Of a stretch of DNA of 15,518 bases, positions 1 to 7,520 are shown one piece after another (positions within the stretch are counted from its first letter, which is position 1; each line of letters begins with the position of its first letter). Both the position numbers and the translations under genes were made by a program. The notes below the pieces were generated by a model. That model ran no database searches, was not told where the DNA came from, and saw nothing but the letters and a program-made list of their open reading frames with translations. Where the stretch lies: NCBI GenBank assembly GCA_031264825.1, contig JAISDL010000131.1, positions 1 through 15,518 on the forward strand. The letters run 5' to 3'. This stretch comes from Accumulibacter sp. (lineage in GTDB: Bacteria > Pseudomonadota > Gammaproteobacteria > Burkholderiales > Rhodocyclaceae).

Positions 1-290
1 CCCGCCGCCGAATGCGTTTTTTCGCGCATTGTAACTTTGGTTTCGATATGCGCGTTGGGGTCGGCGTTTTGACGGATATAGCTTCCAAAGCCCTCCCGAT
101 ATTTTCCGAGGTCGTGCCACAGTCCGGCCCATTCCGCCCAAGTTCTCGCGCCAAACACGGCGGCGAATTCGGAGGAAATTTTTGAGACGCCCAAGCCGTG
201 TTCTGGCAAAGGATGAAAAATACTTTTCCCCGGGGTGGCTCCGGGTTTGATGTGCGCGATGTAGCGGGGTTCGTCTTCTTGATCGTCCAT
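1..290 (-). CDS. cas3: CRISPR-associated Cas3 HD nuclease domain, N-terminal part, internal start of the same frame
   Basis: From the ATG at 290 the protein has the layout of a Cas3'' HD nuclease: a YIAHIKPG opening, HPLPEH with His31, AGLWHDLGKY with the metal-binding His59-Asp60 pair, an FGSYI stretch, and THSAAG (His93) at the window edge, matching the HS-AG motif of the family. Cas3 is the nuclease-helicase that degrades DNA bound by Cascade in type I CRISPR interference. The opening resembles HD domains of type I-C and similar subtypes, but the subtype cannot be settled here. The gene continues beyond the left edge, so I cannot tell whether a helicase follows. An AGGAG sequence 8 bases before this ATG supports separate initiation even though the frame is open upstream into the glycosylase. 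No CRISPR repeats are inside the window; the rest of the cas genes would lie to the left. Confidence 0.8.
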   Translation of the reverse strand, partial: MDDQEDEPRYIAHIKPGATPGKSIFHPLPEHGLGVSKISSEFAAVFGARTWAEWAGLWHDLGKYREGFGSYIRQNADPNAHIETKVTMREKTHSAA

Positions 291-1139
291 GGCTTGGGCT
301 CCTGTTGAAAAAGAGAATACGACAAGGGTTCGGTTCAGGGGAGCGGACGATTTTCCACAGGTGGCTTCCTTGCATCGGATCAAGTACCAAACCCCGATCT
401 CGACGAGTTGCTGTATCGGCTTGTCGGGCCAATCGCGGTTGGCGGCGGGGTTCGCGGGGCTGGGATGCAGGATTTTCCCGATTTTCAGGGGCTTCCCGGC
501 GTTTGTTCCGGTGAGCGCGGCTTTTGCGCGCGCCTCGGCGAAAGCGCCGACGCCGATGACCCATTCCGGGTCGAGCGTTTCGACGATTTTTCGCAGATGC
601 GCGTCGCAGAGCGCGGTGAGCGCCGTCGTTTCCGAGGGGCGCAATTTGTCGGGCGTCACGTTTTTCCCGCCGTTGAAAAAGGCCAGAGGGCAGTAATTGG
701 CGACGAAATGGTCGGAGAAGAAAGCGTCCGCCGTGCCGAAGGCGTTCTTGAAGAGTCCCCAGAGTCTGCGCCCGCTGACTTCGCTGCGTGGGCATTCGAA
801 GCCTTTGACCGGCTGTTTCGGGTTTTCGTTTTCGGGCTTTGAAACCGGCGCGGAAATTCCCATCCAATCGCGCACCACGGCGATCTCTCCAAAAGGGACG
901 CCGCATTGCGCCATGCCGAAGGGGCCGGGGTTCATGCCGAGGAATACGACCTTTTTCCGGGAGTTCCCAAAGCGGCGCAAATAGATTTCGTGCGGCGCCC
1001 ACGCGTAATCCAGCGGGTTGTAGACGTGCGTGACCGGGGCGGAAAAACGTAGCGCGGCGACGCCGTTCGAGAGTTCTTTCGCGGCGTCCACCAGTTTTTG
1101 ACTGAAGGCGTTCGGCGGGGGTGTGTGCGTCGGAGGCAT
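1..1139 (-). CDS. SMUG1-type uracil-DNA glycosylase open in frame into Cas3 HD nuclease domain (partial)
   Basis: Residues 1 to about 250 are a single-strand-selective monofunctional uracil-DNA glycosylase, which removes uracil from DNA in base-excision repair. Visible family motifs are GMNPGPFGMAQCGVPFGE (residues 68-85, with the water-positioning Asn70), NYCPLAFF (148-155) and HPSPANPAANRDW (225-237, with the catalytic-loop His225). The SMUG1 fold should end near residue 245-250. I checked every codon from 1139 to the left edge: there is no stop, and the same frame runs through a linker of about 35 residues without recognisable domain into a Cas3 HD domain that starts at Met284. The start ATG lies 5 bases after the ampG stop, so it is probably cotranscribed with ampG. 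The glycosylase call is firm; whether the product is really a fusion is open (see findings), because Met284 has its own good ribosome binding site. Confidence 0.85.
   Translation of the reverse strand, partial: MPPTHTPPPNAFSQKLVDAAKELSNGVAALRFSAPVTHVYNPLDYAWAPHEIYLRRFGNSRKKVVFLGMNPGPFGMAQCGVPFGEIAVVRDWMGISAPVSKPENENPKQPVKGFECPRSEVSGRRLWGLFKNAFGTADAFFSDHFVANYCPLAFFNGGKNVTPDKLRPSETTALTALCDAHLRKIVETLDPEWVIGVGAFAEARAKAALTGTNAGKPLKIGKILHPSPANPAANRDWPDKPIQQLVEIGVWYLIRCKEATCGKSSAPLNRTLVVFSFSTGAQAMDDQEDEPRYIAHIKPGATPGKSIFHPLPEHGLGVSKISSEFAAVFGARTWAEWAGLWHDLGKYREGFGSYIRQNADPNAHIETKVTMREKTHSAA
299..303 (-). promoter_or_regulatory. Ribosome binding site for the internal cas3 start
   Basis: AGGAG on the minus strand, 8 bases before the ATG at 290. 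It matters because it suggests that the Cas3 part can be translated on its own although the upstream glycosylase frame is open into it. Confidence 0.6.
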
Positions 1140-1144
1140 GGTTT

Positions 1145-2479
1145 TCAGGTTTTCTCGTTCCAGGGCGCGACGCGCGGCAGGAGCAACATGCCGGGGATCG
1201 CGAGCAGAGTGCATAAAAGGAAGAAGTGGAACCAGCCCATGTGCTCGACGAGCGTTCCCGCCGACGCGTTGATGAAGGTGCGCGGGACGGCGGCGAGGCT
1301 GGAAAAGAGCGCAAACTGGGTCGCGGTGTAGGCGGGGTGGGTCGCGCGCGAGATGAAGGCGACGAATGCGGCGGTTCCGAGTCCGACGCCGAGCGCTTCG
1401 AAGCCGATGACGGCGGCGAGCGCCAGACGCTGTTCGAGTCCGATTTCCGCTTGCGGCCCGAGGTGGGAAAGCCACGCGAAGCCCAGGATCGAAACGATCT
1501 GCACGAGTCCGAAGAGGTAGAGCGCGCGGTTGATTCCCAGGCGTAGCATCCAGAGTCCGCCGAAGATTCCGCCGACGAAGGACGGCCAGAACCCGGCGTG
1601 CTTGGCGACGAGACCGATGTCGTTCGGCGAAAATCCCATGCCGAGGTAAAACGGCGTCGCGAGCGCGGTGCAGAGCGAGTCGCCGAGTTTGTAGAGGAAG
1701 ATGAAAGCGAGGACGATCGCGGCGTCTTGCCAGCCCCGGCGTCCGATGAATTCGGTGAAAGGCAGGACGACCGCGTCGCGCAGGGTACGCGGACTCGAAC
1801 GGTCGAGCGGCGGTTCGGTGACGCGAAGCGACACGACGGCACCGGGGAGCATGAAGGCCGCGGTGATCCAGAAAACCGTGTTCCACGGCAGGTGGCCGGA
1901 GAGGACCATCGAAAGCGAACCGGGGATGAAGCCGGCGATACGGTAGGCGTTGACGTGGACAGAATTGCCGAGGCCGAGTTCGCTTTCGTCGAGGATTTCG
2001 CGCCGGAAGGCGTCGAGCGCGATATCCTGCGTCGCCGAGAGGAGCGCGACGACGATGGCAAGGTGGCAGACGGGGTGTGTGAAGAGAAAGGCGAGGTCTT
2101 CCGCGAAACGCGAGAGCGGGCGGGAAAGGGCCTCAAGGCTTGGCGAGGGAAGCGCTTCGGGGATGGACTGCATGCCGAGGAAGCCGATCGCCAGGAAAAG
2201 TCCGGCCTGCGTGAGGATCATCCAACCCCGCCGACGCCCGAAGCCCGGCGGCGCGAAACGGTCGAGCAGCGGCGCCCAGAGGAATTTCCACGTATAGGGC
2301 AACTGCGTCAAGGCGAGCAGGCCGACCCTGGTCAGGCTGAGACCTTCCATCGTCAGCCACGCGGGGACCAGGTTGAGCAGAAGGTAGAGCGGAAGTCCCG
2401 AACTGAAGCCGGTGAAAACGCAGACGAGCATTTTGCGCGTCAACAACACGGCGAGCCAGGCCGGGGGCCTGAAGCTCAT
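1145..2479 (-). CDS. ampG: AmpG-family muropeptide permease (major facilitator)
   Basis: A 444-residue major facilitator protein with about 12 hydrophobic segments. The N-terminal stretch VFTGFSSGLPLYLL and the following PAWL and WKFLWAPLLDR segments are typical of AmpG, the inner-membrane permease that imports GlcNAc-anhydromuramyl peptides for cell-wall recycling and feeds beta-lactamase induction in some bacteria. The start at 2479 was chosen because its ATG overlaps the metW stop in an ATGA, and the protein then begins MSFRPPAWLAVLLT, just before the first membrane segment; an upstream extension of the frame would only read metW in another frame. It is shorter than the E. coli protein (about 490 residues), as is common for family members with 12 membrane segments. 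It is third in a metX-metW-ampG unit. Substrate is inferred from family; related transporters could carry other cargo. Confidence 0.85.
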   Translation of the reverse strand: MSFRPPAWLAVLLTRKMLVCVFTGFSSGLPLYLLLNLVPAWLTMEGLSLTRVGLLALTQLPYTWKFLWAPLLDRFAPPGFGRRRGWMILTQAGLFLAIGFLGMQSIPEALPSPSLEALSRPLSRFAEDLAFLFTHPVCHLAIVVALLSATQDIALDAFRREILDESELGLGNSVHVNAYRIAGFIPGSLSMVLSGHLPWNTVFWITAAFMLPGAVVSLRVTEPPLDRSSPRTLRDAVVLPFTEFIGRRGWQDAAIVLAFIFLYKLGDSLCTALATPFYLGMGFSPNDIGLVAKHAGFWPSFVGGIFGGLWMLRLGINRALYLFGLVQIVSILGFAWLSHLGPQAEIGLEQRLALAAVIGFEALGVGLGTAAFVAFISRATHPAYTATQFALFSSLAAVPRTFINASAGTLVEHMGWFHFFLLCTLLAIPGMLLLPRVAPWNEKT

Positions 2480-3096
2480 TCCGGGCTCCGGCCGAGGAGG
2501 TAGAAAGCCAGACTGCCGTTCAGGTTGGGGTCGTCGGTCACACGACGCCCGGTTTCGTCGAAGGCGAGCTTTTCGCGGATTTCGATGCCGAGCTGGGCGC
2601 AAAGCGCTTCGAAATCGACGAGCGTGAAAAAGCGGACGTTCGGCGTGTCGTACCACTCGTAGGGCAGGTCGGGCGAGACCGGCATATGCCCTTTTGCGAC
2701 GGCCGAGCGATTCGTCCGATAGGCGAAATTCGGGAAACTCACGACGGCTTCTCCGGCGACGCGCAGCATTTCGCCGAGGATGCGTTCGGTCGCGTGCATC
2801 GCCTGGAGCGCCTGTGAAATGATCGCGTGGTCGAAGGAAAGGTCTTCAAAACCCGACAGCCCGCCTTCGTTATCGATCTGGAGGACATTGACGCCGTTGC
2901 GGACGCATTGAAGGACGCTCTGCGGGTTGATCTCGACGCCGTAGCCTTCGACGCGCTTGGTCTCGCTCAAGTAGCGCAGCAGATTCCCGTCGCCGCAGCC
3001 CAGGTCGAGAACGCGCTCGCCCGCCGGAATCCAGCGGGCGATGATGTCGAAGTCGAAACGTTCGCGTTCGCGCTTCGAAAGCTTGTGGATGTTCAT
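2476..3096 (-). CDS. metW: Methionine biosynthesis protein MetW
   Basis: A 206-residue protein with the class I methyltransferase motif VLDLGCGDGNLLRYL (residues 29-43) and the MetW signatures RFDFDIIARWIP near the start, SQALQAMHA in the middle, and FPNFAYRTNR and LPYEWYDTPNVRFFTL in the second half. MetW is a small methyltransferase-like protein encoded next to MetX in many proteobacteria; it is needed for, or stimulates, homoserine acylation in methionine synthesis, and no methyl transfer is firmly assigned to it. Its ATG overlaps the metX stop (ATGA at 3096-3093) and its own stop overlaps the ampG start (ATGA at 2479-2476), so translation of all three is probably coupled. Identification is by sequence and neighbourhood together and is firm. 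Confidence 0.93.
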   Translation of the reverse strand: MNIHKLSKRERERFDFDIIARWIPAGERVLDLGCGDGNLLRYLSETKRVEGYGVEINPQSVLQCVRNGVNVLQIDNEGGLSGFEDLSFDHAIISQALQAMHATERILGEMLRVAGEAVVSFPNFAYRTNRSAVAKGHMPVSPDLPYEWYDTPNVRFFTLVDFEALCAQLGIEIREKLAFDETGRRVTDDPNLNGSLAFYLLGRSPE

Positions 3097-4202
3097 AAGC
3101 GGATGTTCTCGAAGTAGGCGCGCAGCACGGCGTGGTAATGCGGGTCGGCGAGCAGAAACGAGTCGTGGCCGGCGTCGCAGTCGATATTCGCGTAGGAGAC
3201 GCGCCGACGGTTTTTCATCAGCGCGAAGACGATTTCGCGCGAGCGCGCGGGAGAGAAGCGCCAGTCGGTCGTGAAGCTGACGATCAGAAAATCCGCGCGG
3301 GTACTCGCGAGCGCGGCCGAAAGGTCGCCGTCAAAGTCGTAGGCCGGGTCGAAGTAATCGAGCGCCTTGGTCGTCGTCAAATAAGTATTGGCGTCGAAGA
3401 AGGCCGAGAACTTGCTGCCCTGGTGGCGCAGATACGATTCGACCTCGAAATCGGCGTCGTAGCTGAACTGGTATTCGCCCTTCGAAAGCTGGCGGCCGAA
3501 TTTATCGCCCATCTGGCTGTCCGAAAGGTAGGTGATGTGTCCGATCATCCGCGCGAGGCGCAGCCCGTTCGAAGGCACGACGCCGTATTCGGCGTAATGT
3601 CCGCCGTGGAAATTCGTGTCGGAAAGAATCGCCTGGCGCGCGACCTCGTTGAACGCGATGTTTTGCGCCGTCAGCTTCGGCGCGGCGGCGATCGCTATGA
3701 CGTGCCGGAGGCGGTCCGGAAAGCGCATTGCCCATTCGAGGGCCTGCATTCCGCCCAGGCTTCCGCCGACGACGGCGGCCCAGGTTTCGATTCCGAGGTG
3801 ATCCGCCAGACGCGCTTGGGCCTGCACCCAGTCCTCGACGAGCACGAGCGGGAAATCCGCCCCATAGCGCCGCCCCGTTTCCGGGTTGATCGAAAGCGGC
3901 CCCGTCGAGCCGTAACACCCGCCGAGGTTATTGACGCCGACGACGAAAAAGCGGCGCGTATCGAGCGGTTTGCCGGGACCGATCAGATTGTCCCACCAGC
4001 CGACCTCATCGGGGTTGTCGGCGGTGACCCCCGCGAGATGGTGATTCCCGGAAAGCGCGTGGCAAACGAGGACGGCGTTCGAGCGCGACGCGTTGAGCGT
4101 TCCGTAAGTCTCATAGACGAGTTCGAACGCCGGAAGCGCAGCGCCGCTCTTGAGGCGGAGCGGCGCGTCGGAACGAAAGCGCTGCGGTACGACGACGCCC
4201 AC
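3093..4202 (-). CDS. metX: Homoserine O-acyltransferase MetX
   Basis: An alpha/beta-hydrolase-fold acyltransferase that activates the homoserine hydroxyl, the first committed step to methionine. Counted from the GTG at 4202, the nucleophile is Ser148 in GGSLGGMQALEW, and the other triad residues are Asp313 (TTDWRFSP) and His346 (AGHDSF); the Asp-to-His spacing of 33 equals that of the characterised H. influenzae enzyme (Asp304, His337). LVYETYGTLNASRSNAVLVCHALSG matches over the usual N-terminal block. The acyl donor cannot be read from the sequence with certainty: MetX proteins paired with MetW are often succinyltransferases, others use acetyl-CoA. The listed GTG is the only conventional start in the frame, but the frame is open upstream and a good AGGAG lies 8 bases before an ATC codon at 4247, which would add 15 residues and restore the SVG-V-PQ opening seen in homologues. 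Confidence 0.92.
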   Translation of the reverse strand: MGVVVPQRFRSDAPLRLKSGAALPAFELVYETYGTLNASRSNAVLVCHALSGNHHLAGVTADNPDEVGWWDNLIGPGKPLDTRRFFVVGVNNLGGCYGSTGPLSINPETGRRYGADFPLVLVEDWVQAQARLADHLGIETWAAVVGGSLGGMQALEWAMRFPDRLRHVIAIAAAPKLTAQNIAFNEVARQAILSDTNFHGGHYAEYGVVPSNGLRLARMIGHITYLSDSQMGDKFGRQLSKGEYQFSYDADFEVESYLRHQGSKFSAFFDANTYLTTTKALDYFDPAYDFDGDLSAALASTRADFLIVSFTTDWRFSPARSREIVFALMKNRRRVSYANIDCDAGHDSFLLADPHYHAVLRAYFENIRL

Positions 4203-4255
4203 CGAATTTTCCCGGGGCGCGTTTTGAAAAGTCGATTCGATGATGATCTGGCGAT

Positions 4256-4260
4256 CTCCT
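4256..4260 (-). promoter_or_regulatory. Ribosome binding site that points to an upstream metX start
   Basis: AGGAG on the minus strand lies 54 bases before the GTG at 4202, too far to serve it, but exactly 8 bases before the first of three ATC codons (4247, 4244, 4241) in the metX frame. The GTG itself has only a weak GGGA nearby. Confidence 0.45.
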
Positions 4261-4275
4261 TGGTATTTTTTGAAG

Positions 4276-6027
4276 TCAGCGGTTCATCCGCTCGATCCCC
4301 GCCGCGATTTTCGAAGCATCGTCCCTTCGCAGCAAACGCCGCACACCGGGAGCGAGTTTTGAAACGTCGCTCTGCTTGATTCTCTGTTTGACCGCTGGAA
4401 TCTGCCCCGAACGCATCGAAAACTGCCGCAGACCCATGCCGAGGAGTAAACGCGTCAAACAGGGGTCGCCGGCAAGCTCGCCGCAGATCGAGATCGGAAT
4501 TCCCGCCTTACTCGCCTGACGGATCGTCGCGGCGATCAGCGAAAGAACGGCCGGGTGCAAGGGGCTGTAAAGCGGAGAAACCTGCTCGTCGCTACGGTCG
4601 ACGGCGAGCATATACTGGATCAAGTCGTTGGTACCGATTGAGAGAAAATCGAAGCGGCGCAGAAAGACGCCGAGCGAAAGCGCAGACGCTGGAACTTCGA
4701 CCATCGCGCCGACCGGAATGTTTTCATCAAAAGCGATTTTGTCGTCGCGCAGGCTGGATTTCGCCTGATCGAGCGCGGCGAAGGTCTGCTCAATCTGATG
4801 TGCGTGGGAGAGCATGGGAATCAGAATCCGGACCTGCCCCAGAGCGGAGGCGCGGAGAATCGCGCGCAACTGCACCTGGAAGGTCTGCGGGTCGGCGAGC
4901 GAGAGACGGATCGAGCGAAGGCCGAGCGCCGGGTTGCGCTTCTGGCTCGCGTAATCTTCGACGGGGAGCAGGTTCTTGTCGTTCCCGAGGTCGAAAGTGC
5001 GGATCGTCACCGGGCGCCGCCCCATCGCCTCGACGACCGTGCGGTAGGCGTCGAACTGCTCGTTTTCTCCAGGCAGCGCATTTGCGCGGCCGAGGATGAG
5101 GAATTCGGAGCGAAAGAGGCCGATGCCCTCGGCGCCGCTTTCGAGCACCGGCTGAATGTCGTCGAGGTCCTTGATGTTGGCCAGAAGGTCGACCTTGACA
5201 CGGTCGAGCGTGACCGAGCGCGCCGTCTTCAGCAACTTCAACTTCGAGTGTTCGCGTTCGAGGCGCGCTTTTCGCGCGCGGTATTCGTCGAGGACGGCGT
5301 CGTCGGGGTCGACGATCACGACGCCGCGCGACCCGTCGACGATCAGCGTCTCCATGTCGCGGATCAGTTCGCTGGCGTTGTGCAGGCCGAAAATCGCGGG
5401 AAGCGCCATATTGCGCGCGAGGATTGCCGTATGCGAGGTCGCGCCGCCGACGTCAGTAATGAAGGAGGCATAGTCCCTGTCCTTGATCGACATGATGTCG
5501 GCGGGGGAAATGTCGTGCGCGACGATGATCCGCGCGTCGGTTGGGGCGCCTCGAGGCGTCTTTCCGGCGCGTTGCGCAAAGCGGCCCGAACGGCTGGAGA
5601 GTTTGCGGATGATGCGTTCGGCGACCTGACGAACGTCGATGCTGCGCTCGCGCAGATAAATGTCCTCGATCTGTTCGAACTGCCTGACGAGGTTTTCCAT
5701 CTGCATCGAGACGGCCCACTCGGCGTTGCACAGACGGGTCCGGATGATTTCGCGGGGCGCTTCGGTCAGTTCGGTGTCGGAAAGAAGCATCAAATGCAGG
5801 TCGATGAACGCGCTGATGTCCGTCGAGGAATCCGACGGGGACGCCTTGATCGCCATCAGTTCCTTGCGTGTTCGCGCGAGCGCGTCGTCAAAGCGCGCGA
5901 TCTCTTTTTCGACGCGGCGCGGCGAGATCGCGACGCGGGAAATTTTGAGCGTCGCCGACGAGACGAGGTTCGCCTGACCGATGGCGATGCCTTCCGAAAC
6001 CGCGAGTCCGTGCAGCGTAAAGCTCAT
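4276..6027 (-). CDS. ptsI: Phosphoenolpyruvate-protein phosphotransferase, PTS enzyme I
   Basis: A 583-residue cytoplasmic enzyme I, close to the family length. It takes phosphate from phosphoenolpyruvate and passes it to HPr. The phosphohistidine is His199 in GGATSHTAILARNMALPAIFG-type sequence, the PEP-binding barrel shows GIGLFRSEFLILGR, GRRPVTIRTFDLGNDK and FDFLSIGTNDLIQYMLAVDR, and the active-site cysteine is Cys515 in ISICGELAGDP. It starts 6 bases after the ptsH stop, so the two are one operon. No sugar-specific enzyme II is in the window. In Betaproteobacteria enzyme I and HPr often work with a mannose-family IIA and a nitrogen PTS as a regulatory phosphorelay rather than in bulk sugar uptake; that role here is inference. 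The end lies 73 bases before the metX GTG, so readthrough into metX is possible. Confidence 0.95.
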   Translation of the reverse strand: MSFTLHGLAVSEGIAIGQANLVSSATLKISRVAISPRRVEKEIARFDDALARTRKELMAIKASPSDSSTDISAFIDLHLMLLSDTELTEAPREIIRTRLCNAEWAVSMQMENLVRQFEQIEDIYLRERSIDVRQVAERIIRKLSSRSGRFAQRAGKTPRGAPTDARIIVAHDISPADIMSIKDRDYASFITDVGGATSHTAILARNMALPAIFGLHNASELIRDMETLIVDGSRGVVIVDPDDAVLDEYRARKARLEREHSKLKLLKTARSVTLDRVKVDLLANIKDLDDIQPVLESGAEGIGLFRSEFLILGRANALPGENEQFDAYRTVVEAMGRRPVTIRTFDLGNDKNLLPVEDYASQKRNPALGLRSIRLSLADPQTFQVQLRAILRASALGQVRILIPMLSHAHQIEQTFAALDQAKSSLRDDKIAFDENIPVGAMVEVPASALSLGVFLRRFDFLSIGTNDLIQYMLAVDRSDEQVSPLYSPLHPAVLSLIAATIRQASKAGIPISICGELAGDPCLTRLLLGMGLRQFSMRSGQIPAVKQRIKQSDVSKLAPGVRRLLRRDDASKIAAGIERMNR

Positions 6028-6033
6028 CTGTCC

Positions 6034-6303
6034 TTATTCTTCCTCGCCGAATTTGCTCGCGATCAGAGCGACCAGCGATTCGACGGCTTCGTCCTCGTCG
6101 GCGCCGACGGCTTCGACCGTAACGTGCGCGCCCTTTTTTGCCGCAAGCATCATGACGCCCATGATGCTTTTTGCGTTGATCCTGCGCGTGCCGTTCTCCA
6201 TCCATATTTCGGACTTGAAACGGTTTGCGAGCTGCGTGAGTCGGGCCGAAGCGCGGGCGTGAAGCCCAAGCGCGTTGATTATTTCGATTTTTGCGCGCGC
6301 CAT
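6034..6303 (-). CDS. ptsH: Phosphocarrier protein HPr
   Basis: An 89-residue HPr with the enzyme I phosphorylation site His15 in NALGLHARAS and the regulatory Ser46 in INAKSIMGVM, the site used by HPr kinase where that enzyme is present. HPr relays phosphate from enzyme I to IIA domains. The C-terminus is acidic (KFGEEE). The start ATG is preceded by TAGGA about 7 bases upstream. It is followed by ptsI after 6 bases. In many betaproteobacteria a mannose-family IIA gene (manX) sits just before ptsH and after gshB; here that place is held by apbE and a structured intergenic stretch. Confidence 0.95.
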   Translation of the reverse strand: MARAKIEIINALGLHARASARLTQLANRFKSEIWMENGTRRINAKSIMGVMMLAAKKGAHVTVEAVGADEDEAVESLVALIASKFGEEE

Positions 6304-6330
6304 GGGGTTTTCCTAGAATCCATGCCGCAT

Positions 6331-6440
6331 TCTAATTCCTTTTCCAGTCCATTCATACCGAGAAGACAGCCGCTTTACAGTACAAGTAGTACGGCAAGGC
6401 GAGTCGACAATGGGAGGGATGAACTGGAAATGGAATAAGA
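6331..6440. repeat. Long imperfect inverted repeat between apbE and ptsH
   Basis: The arms are 6331-6356 and 6419-6440. Pairing 6331 with 6440 and moving inwards gives 18 positions with two mismatches, then a 4-base bulge on the left arm (6349-6352), then 4 more pairs. The core arm sequences are ATTCC-TTTCCAGT and ACTGGAAA-GGAAT. The 60-base interior holds a smaller GTAC-AAGTA-GTAC hairpin flanked by CCG and CGG. It lies in the noncoding stretch 6304-6482, on the upstream side of ptsH. It could be a decayed miniature element or a leader RNA structure; no clear target-site duplication is seen. A TAGAAT -10-like hexamer (6334-6329, minus strand) abuts the left arm, but no good -35 goes with it. 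Confidence 0.6.
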
Positions 6441-6482
6441 GATTTCGGGGTGTTTCGGAAAGCCATAGCGCGGCGCACGCAC

Positions 6483-7520
6483 TCAGCGAACGACTTCGAG
6501 GAAATGCGGCTTGCCGCCGACAAACTCGATGCGCTCCATGAAACTTTCGCTGACCTGAATTTTTCCTGCCAAGTCGACGCGCAGAACGTTTTTCAGCGCC
6601 ATCTTTTTTGCGAGTTCCGGCCAGTGTTCGCCGGCGATGAAAAGCGGCTTCGACGCGGCGTCGGAGAGGGTTCCGGCGTTTTCGCGCGGCGTGACGAGGA
6701 GCGTCAAGGAGCGGGTGTGCGCGACGGGTACGCCGGTGCGCGGGTCGATCAAATGGCAGTAACGCTTGCCGTCCAGCTCGAAGTAACGCTGATAATCCCC
6801 AGAGGTGCCGATCGCCTCGCCGTCGTGGAGTTCGACGGTGACCATCGCTCCCGGCTGGCGCGGGTGCTGGATGCCGACGCGCCAGGGACGCCCGTTCTTC
6901 GTCCCGAGCGCGATGATATTTCCGCCGATGTTGACGAGTGCGTTCGTAACGCCCTGAGCGCGCAACAGCGCGTCGGCGCGGTCGAGCGCGAAACCCTTCA
7001 GGTATCCGCCGAGATCGACGAGAATCTCGGGATTTGCGCTAGCGACCTCGATTCCATCGACCCTCAAGTCGGCCACACCGGGGTGTGCTTTGAGCAGGAC
7101 GGCGATTTTTTCGGCGTCGGGGAGCGAGGGCTTGAACGCGTCGGAGTGAAAACCCCAGAGGCGGATCAGTTTGCCGATCCCCGGGTCGAAAAGCGCGCCG
7201 CTCATGGCGGAACGACGTTGCGCGTCGGTCAGCAAAAAAGCGAGTTCGGGCGAGACGGTTCGCGTTTGTCCCGAAGCGAGCGCGTCGTTCATCGCGCTGA
7301 GTTCCGACGCTTCCCACGCGTGGTAGCTTCGGTGCAGACGGTCGAATTCCTTGAGGACGACCGACGCCGCCGGTCGCGCGGCGGCCTCGTCCAAGCCGGC
7401 GATCAGGATTTCGACGCGCGTCCCGAAGACGAAGGACTCCTGGCGGTGGAGCGGCGCGCGATCGCAGGCGGAAAAACCGAGAGCGAGGAGTGCGAAAAAG
7501 ATCAGGCGGGTGAAGCGCAT
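6483..7520 (-). CDS. apbE: FAD:protein FMN transferase, lipoprotein
   Basis: A 345-residue ApbE protein. ApbE attaches FMN covalently to Thr/Ser of target flavoproteins, for example Rnf, Nqr or FMN-domain reductases, on the outer face of the inner membrane. The N-terminus MRFTRLIFFALLALGFSAC is a lipoprotein signal with the lipobox Cys19. Family blocks are FGTRVEILIAG, FDRLHRSYHAWEASELSAMND, LVDLGGYLKGFALDRA, ALVNIGGNIIALG, YCHLIDPRTGVPV and a late SDAASKPLFIAG. The last block departs slightly from the usual D-A-x-(S/T)-T-A-L-F pattern in having Lys-Pro after Ser. The ATG at 7520 lies inside the end of gshB (19-base overlap), so it is probably translated with gshB. No obvious flavoprotein target is in the window. 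Confidence 0.93.
   Translation of the reverse strand: MRFTRLIFFALLALGFSACDRAPLHRQESFVFGTRVEILIAGLDEAAARPAASVVLKEFDRLHRSYHAWEASELSAMNDALASGQTRTVSPELAFLLTDAQRRSAMSGALFDPGIGKLIRLWGFHSDAFKPSLPDAEKIAVLLKAHPGVADLRVDGIEVASANPEILVDLGGYLKGFALDRADALLRAQGVTNALVNIGGNIIALGTKNGRPWRVGIQHPRQPGAMVTVELHDGEAIGTSGDYQRYFELDGKRYCHLIDPRTGVPVAHTRSLTLLVTPRENAGTLSDAASKPLFIAGEHWPELAKKMALKNVLRVDLAGKIQVSESFMERIEFVGGKPHFLEVVR

Noticed and set aside
2480..2656. N-terminal extension of the AmpG frame upstream of 2479.
   Set aside because: It reads an out-of-frame part of metW, is Arg/Pro-rich, and the ATGA overlap at 2479 gives a proper start.
4798..6438. A 546-codon plus-strand open frame opposite ptsI and ptsH.
   Set aside because: Antisense shadow with no domain; both minus-strand genes are unmistakable.
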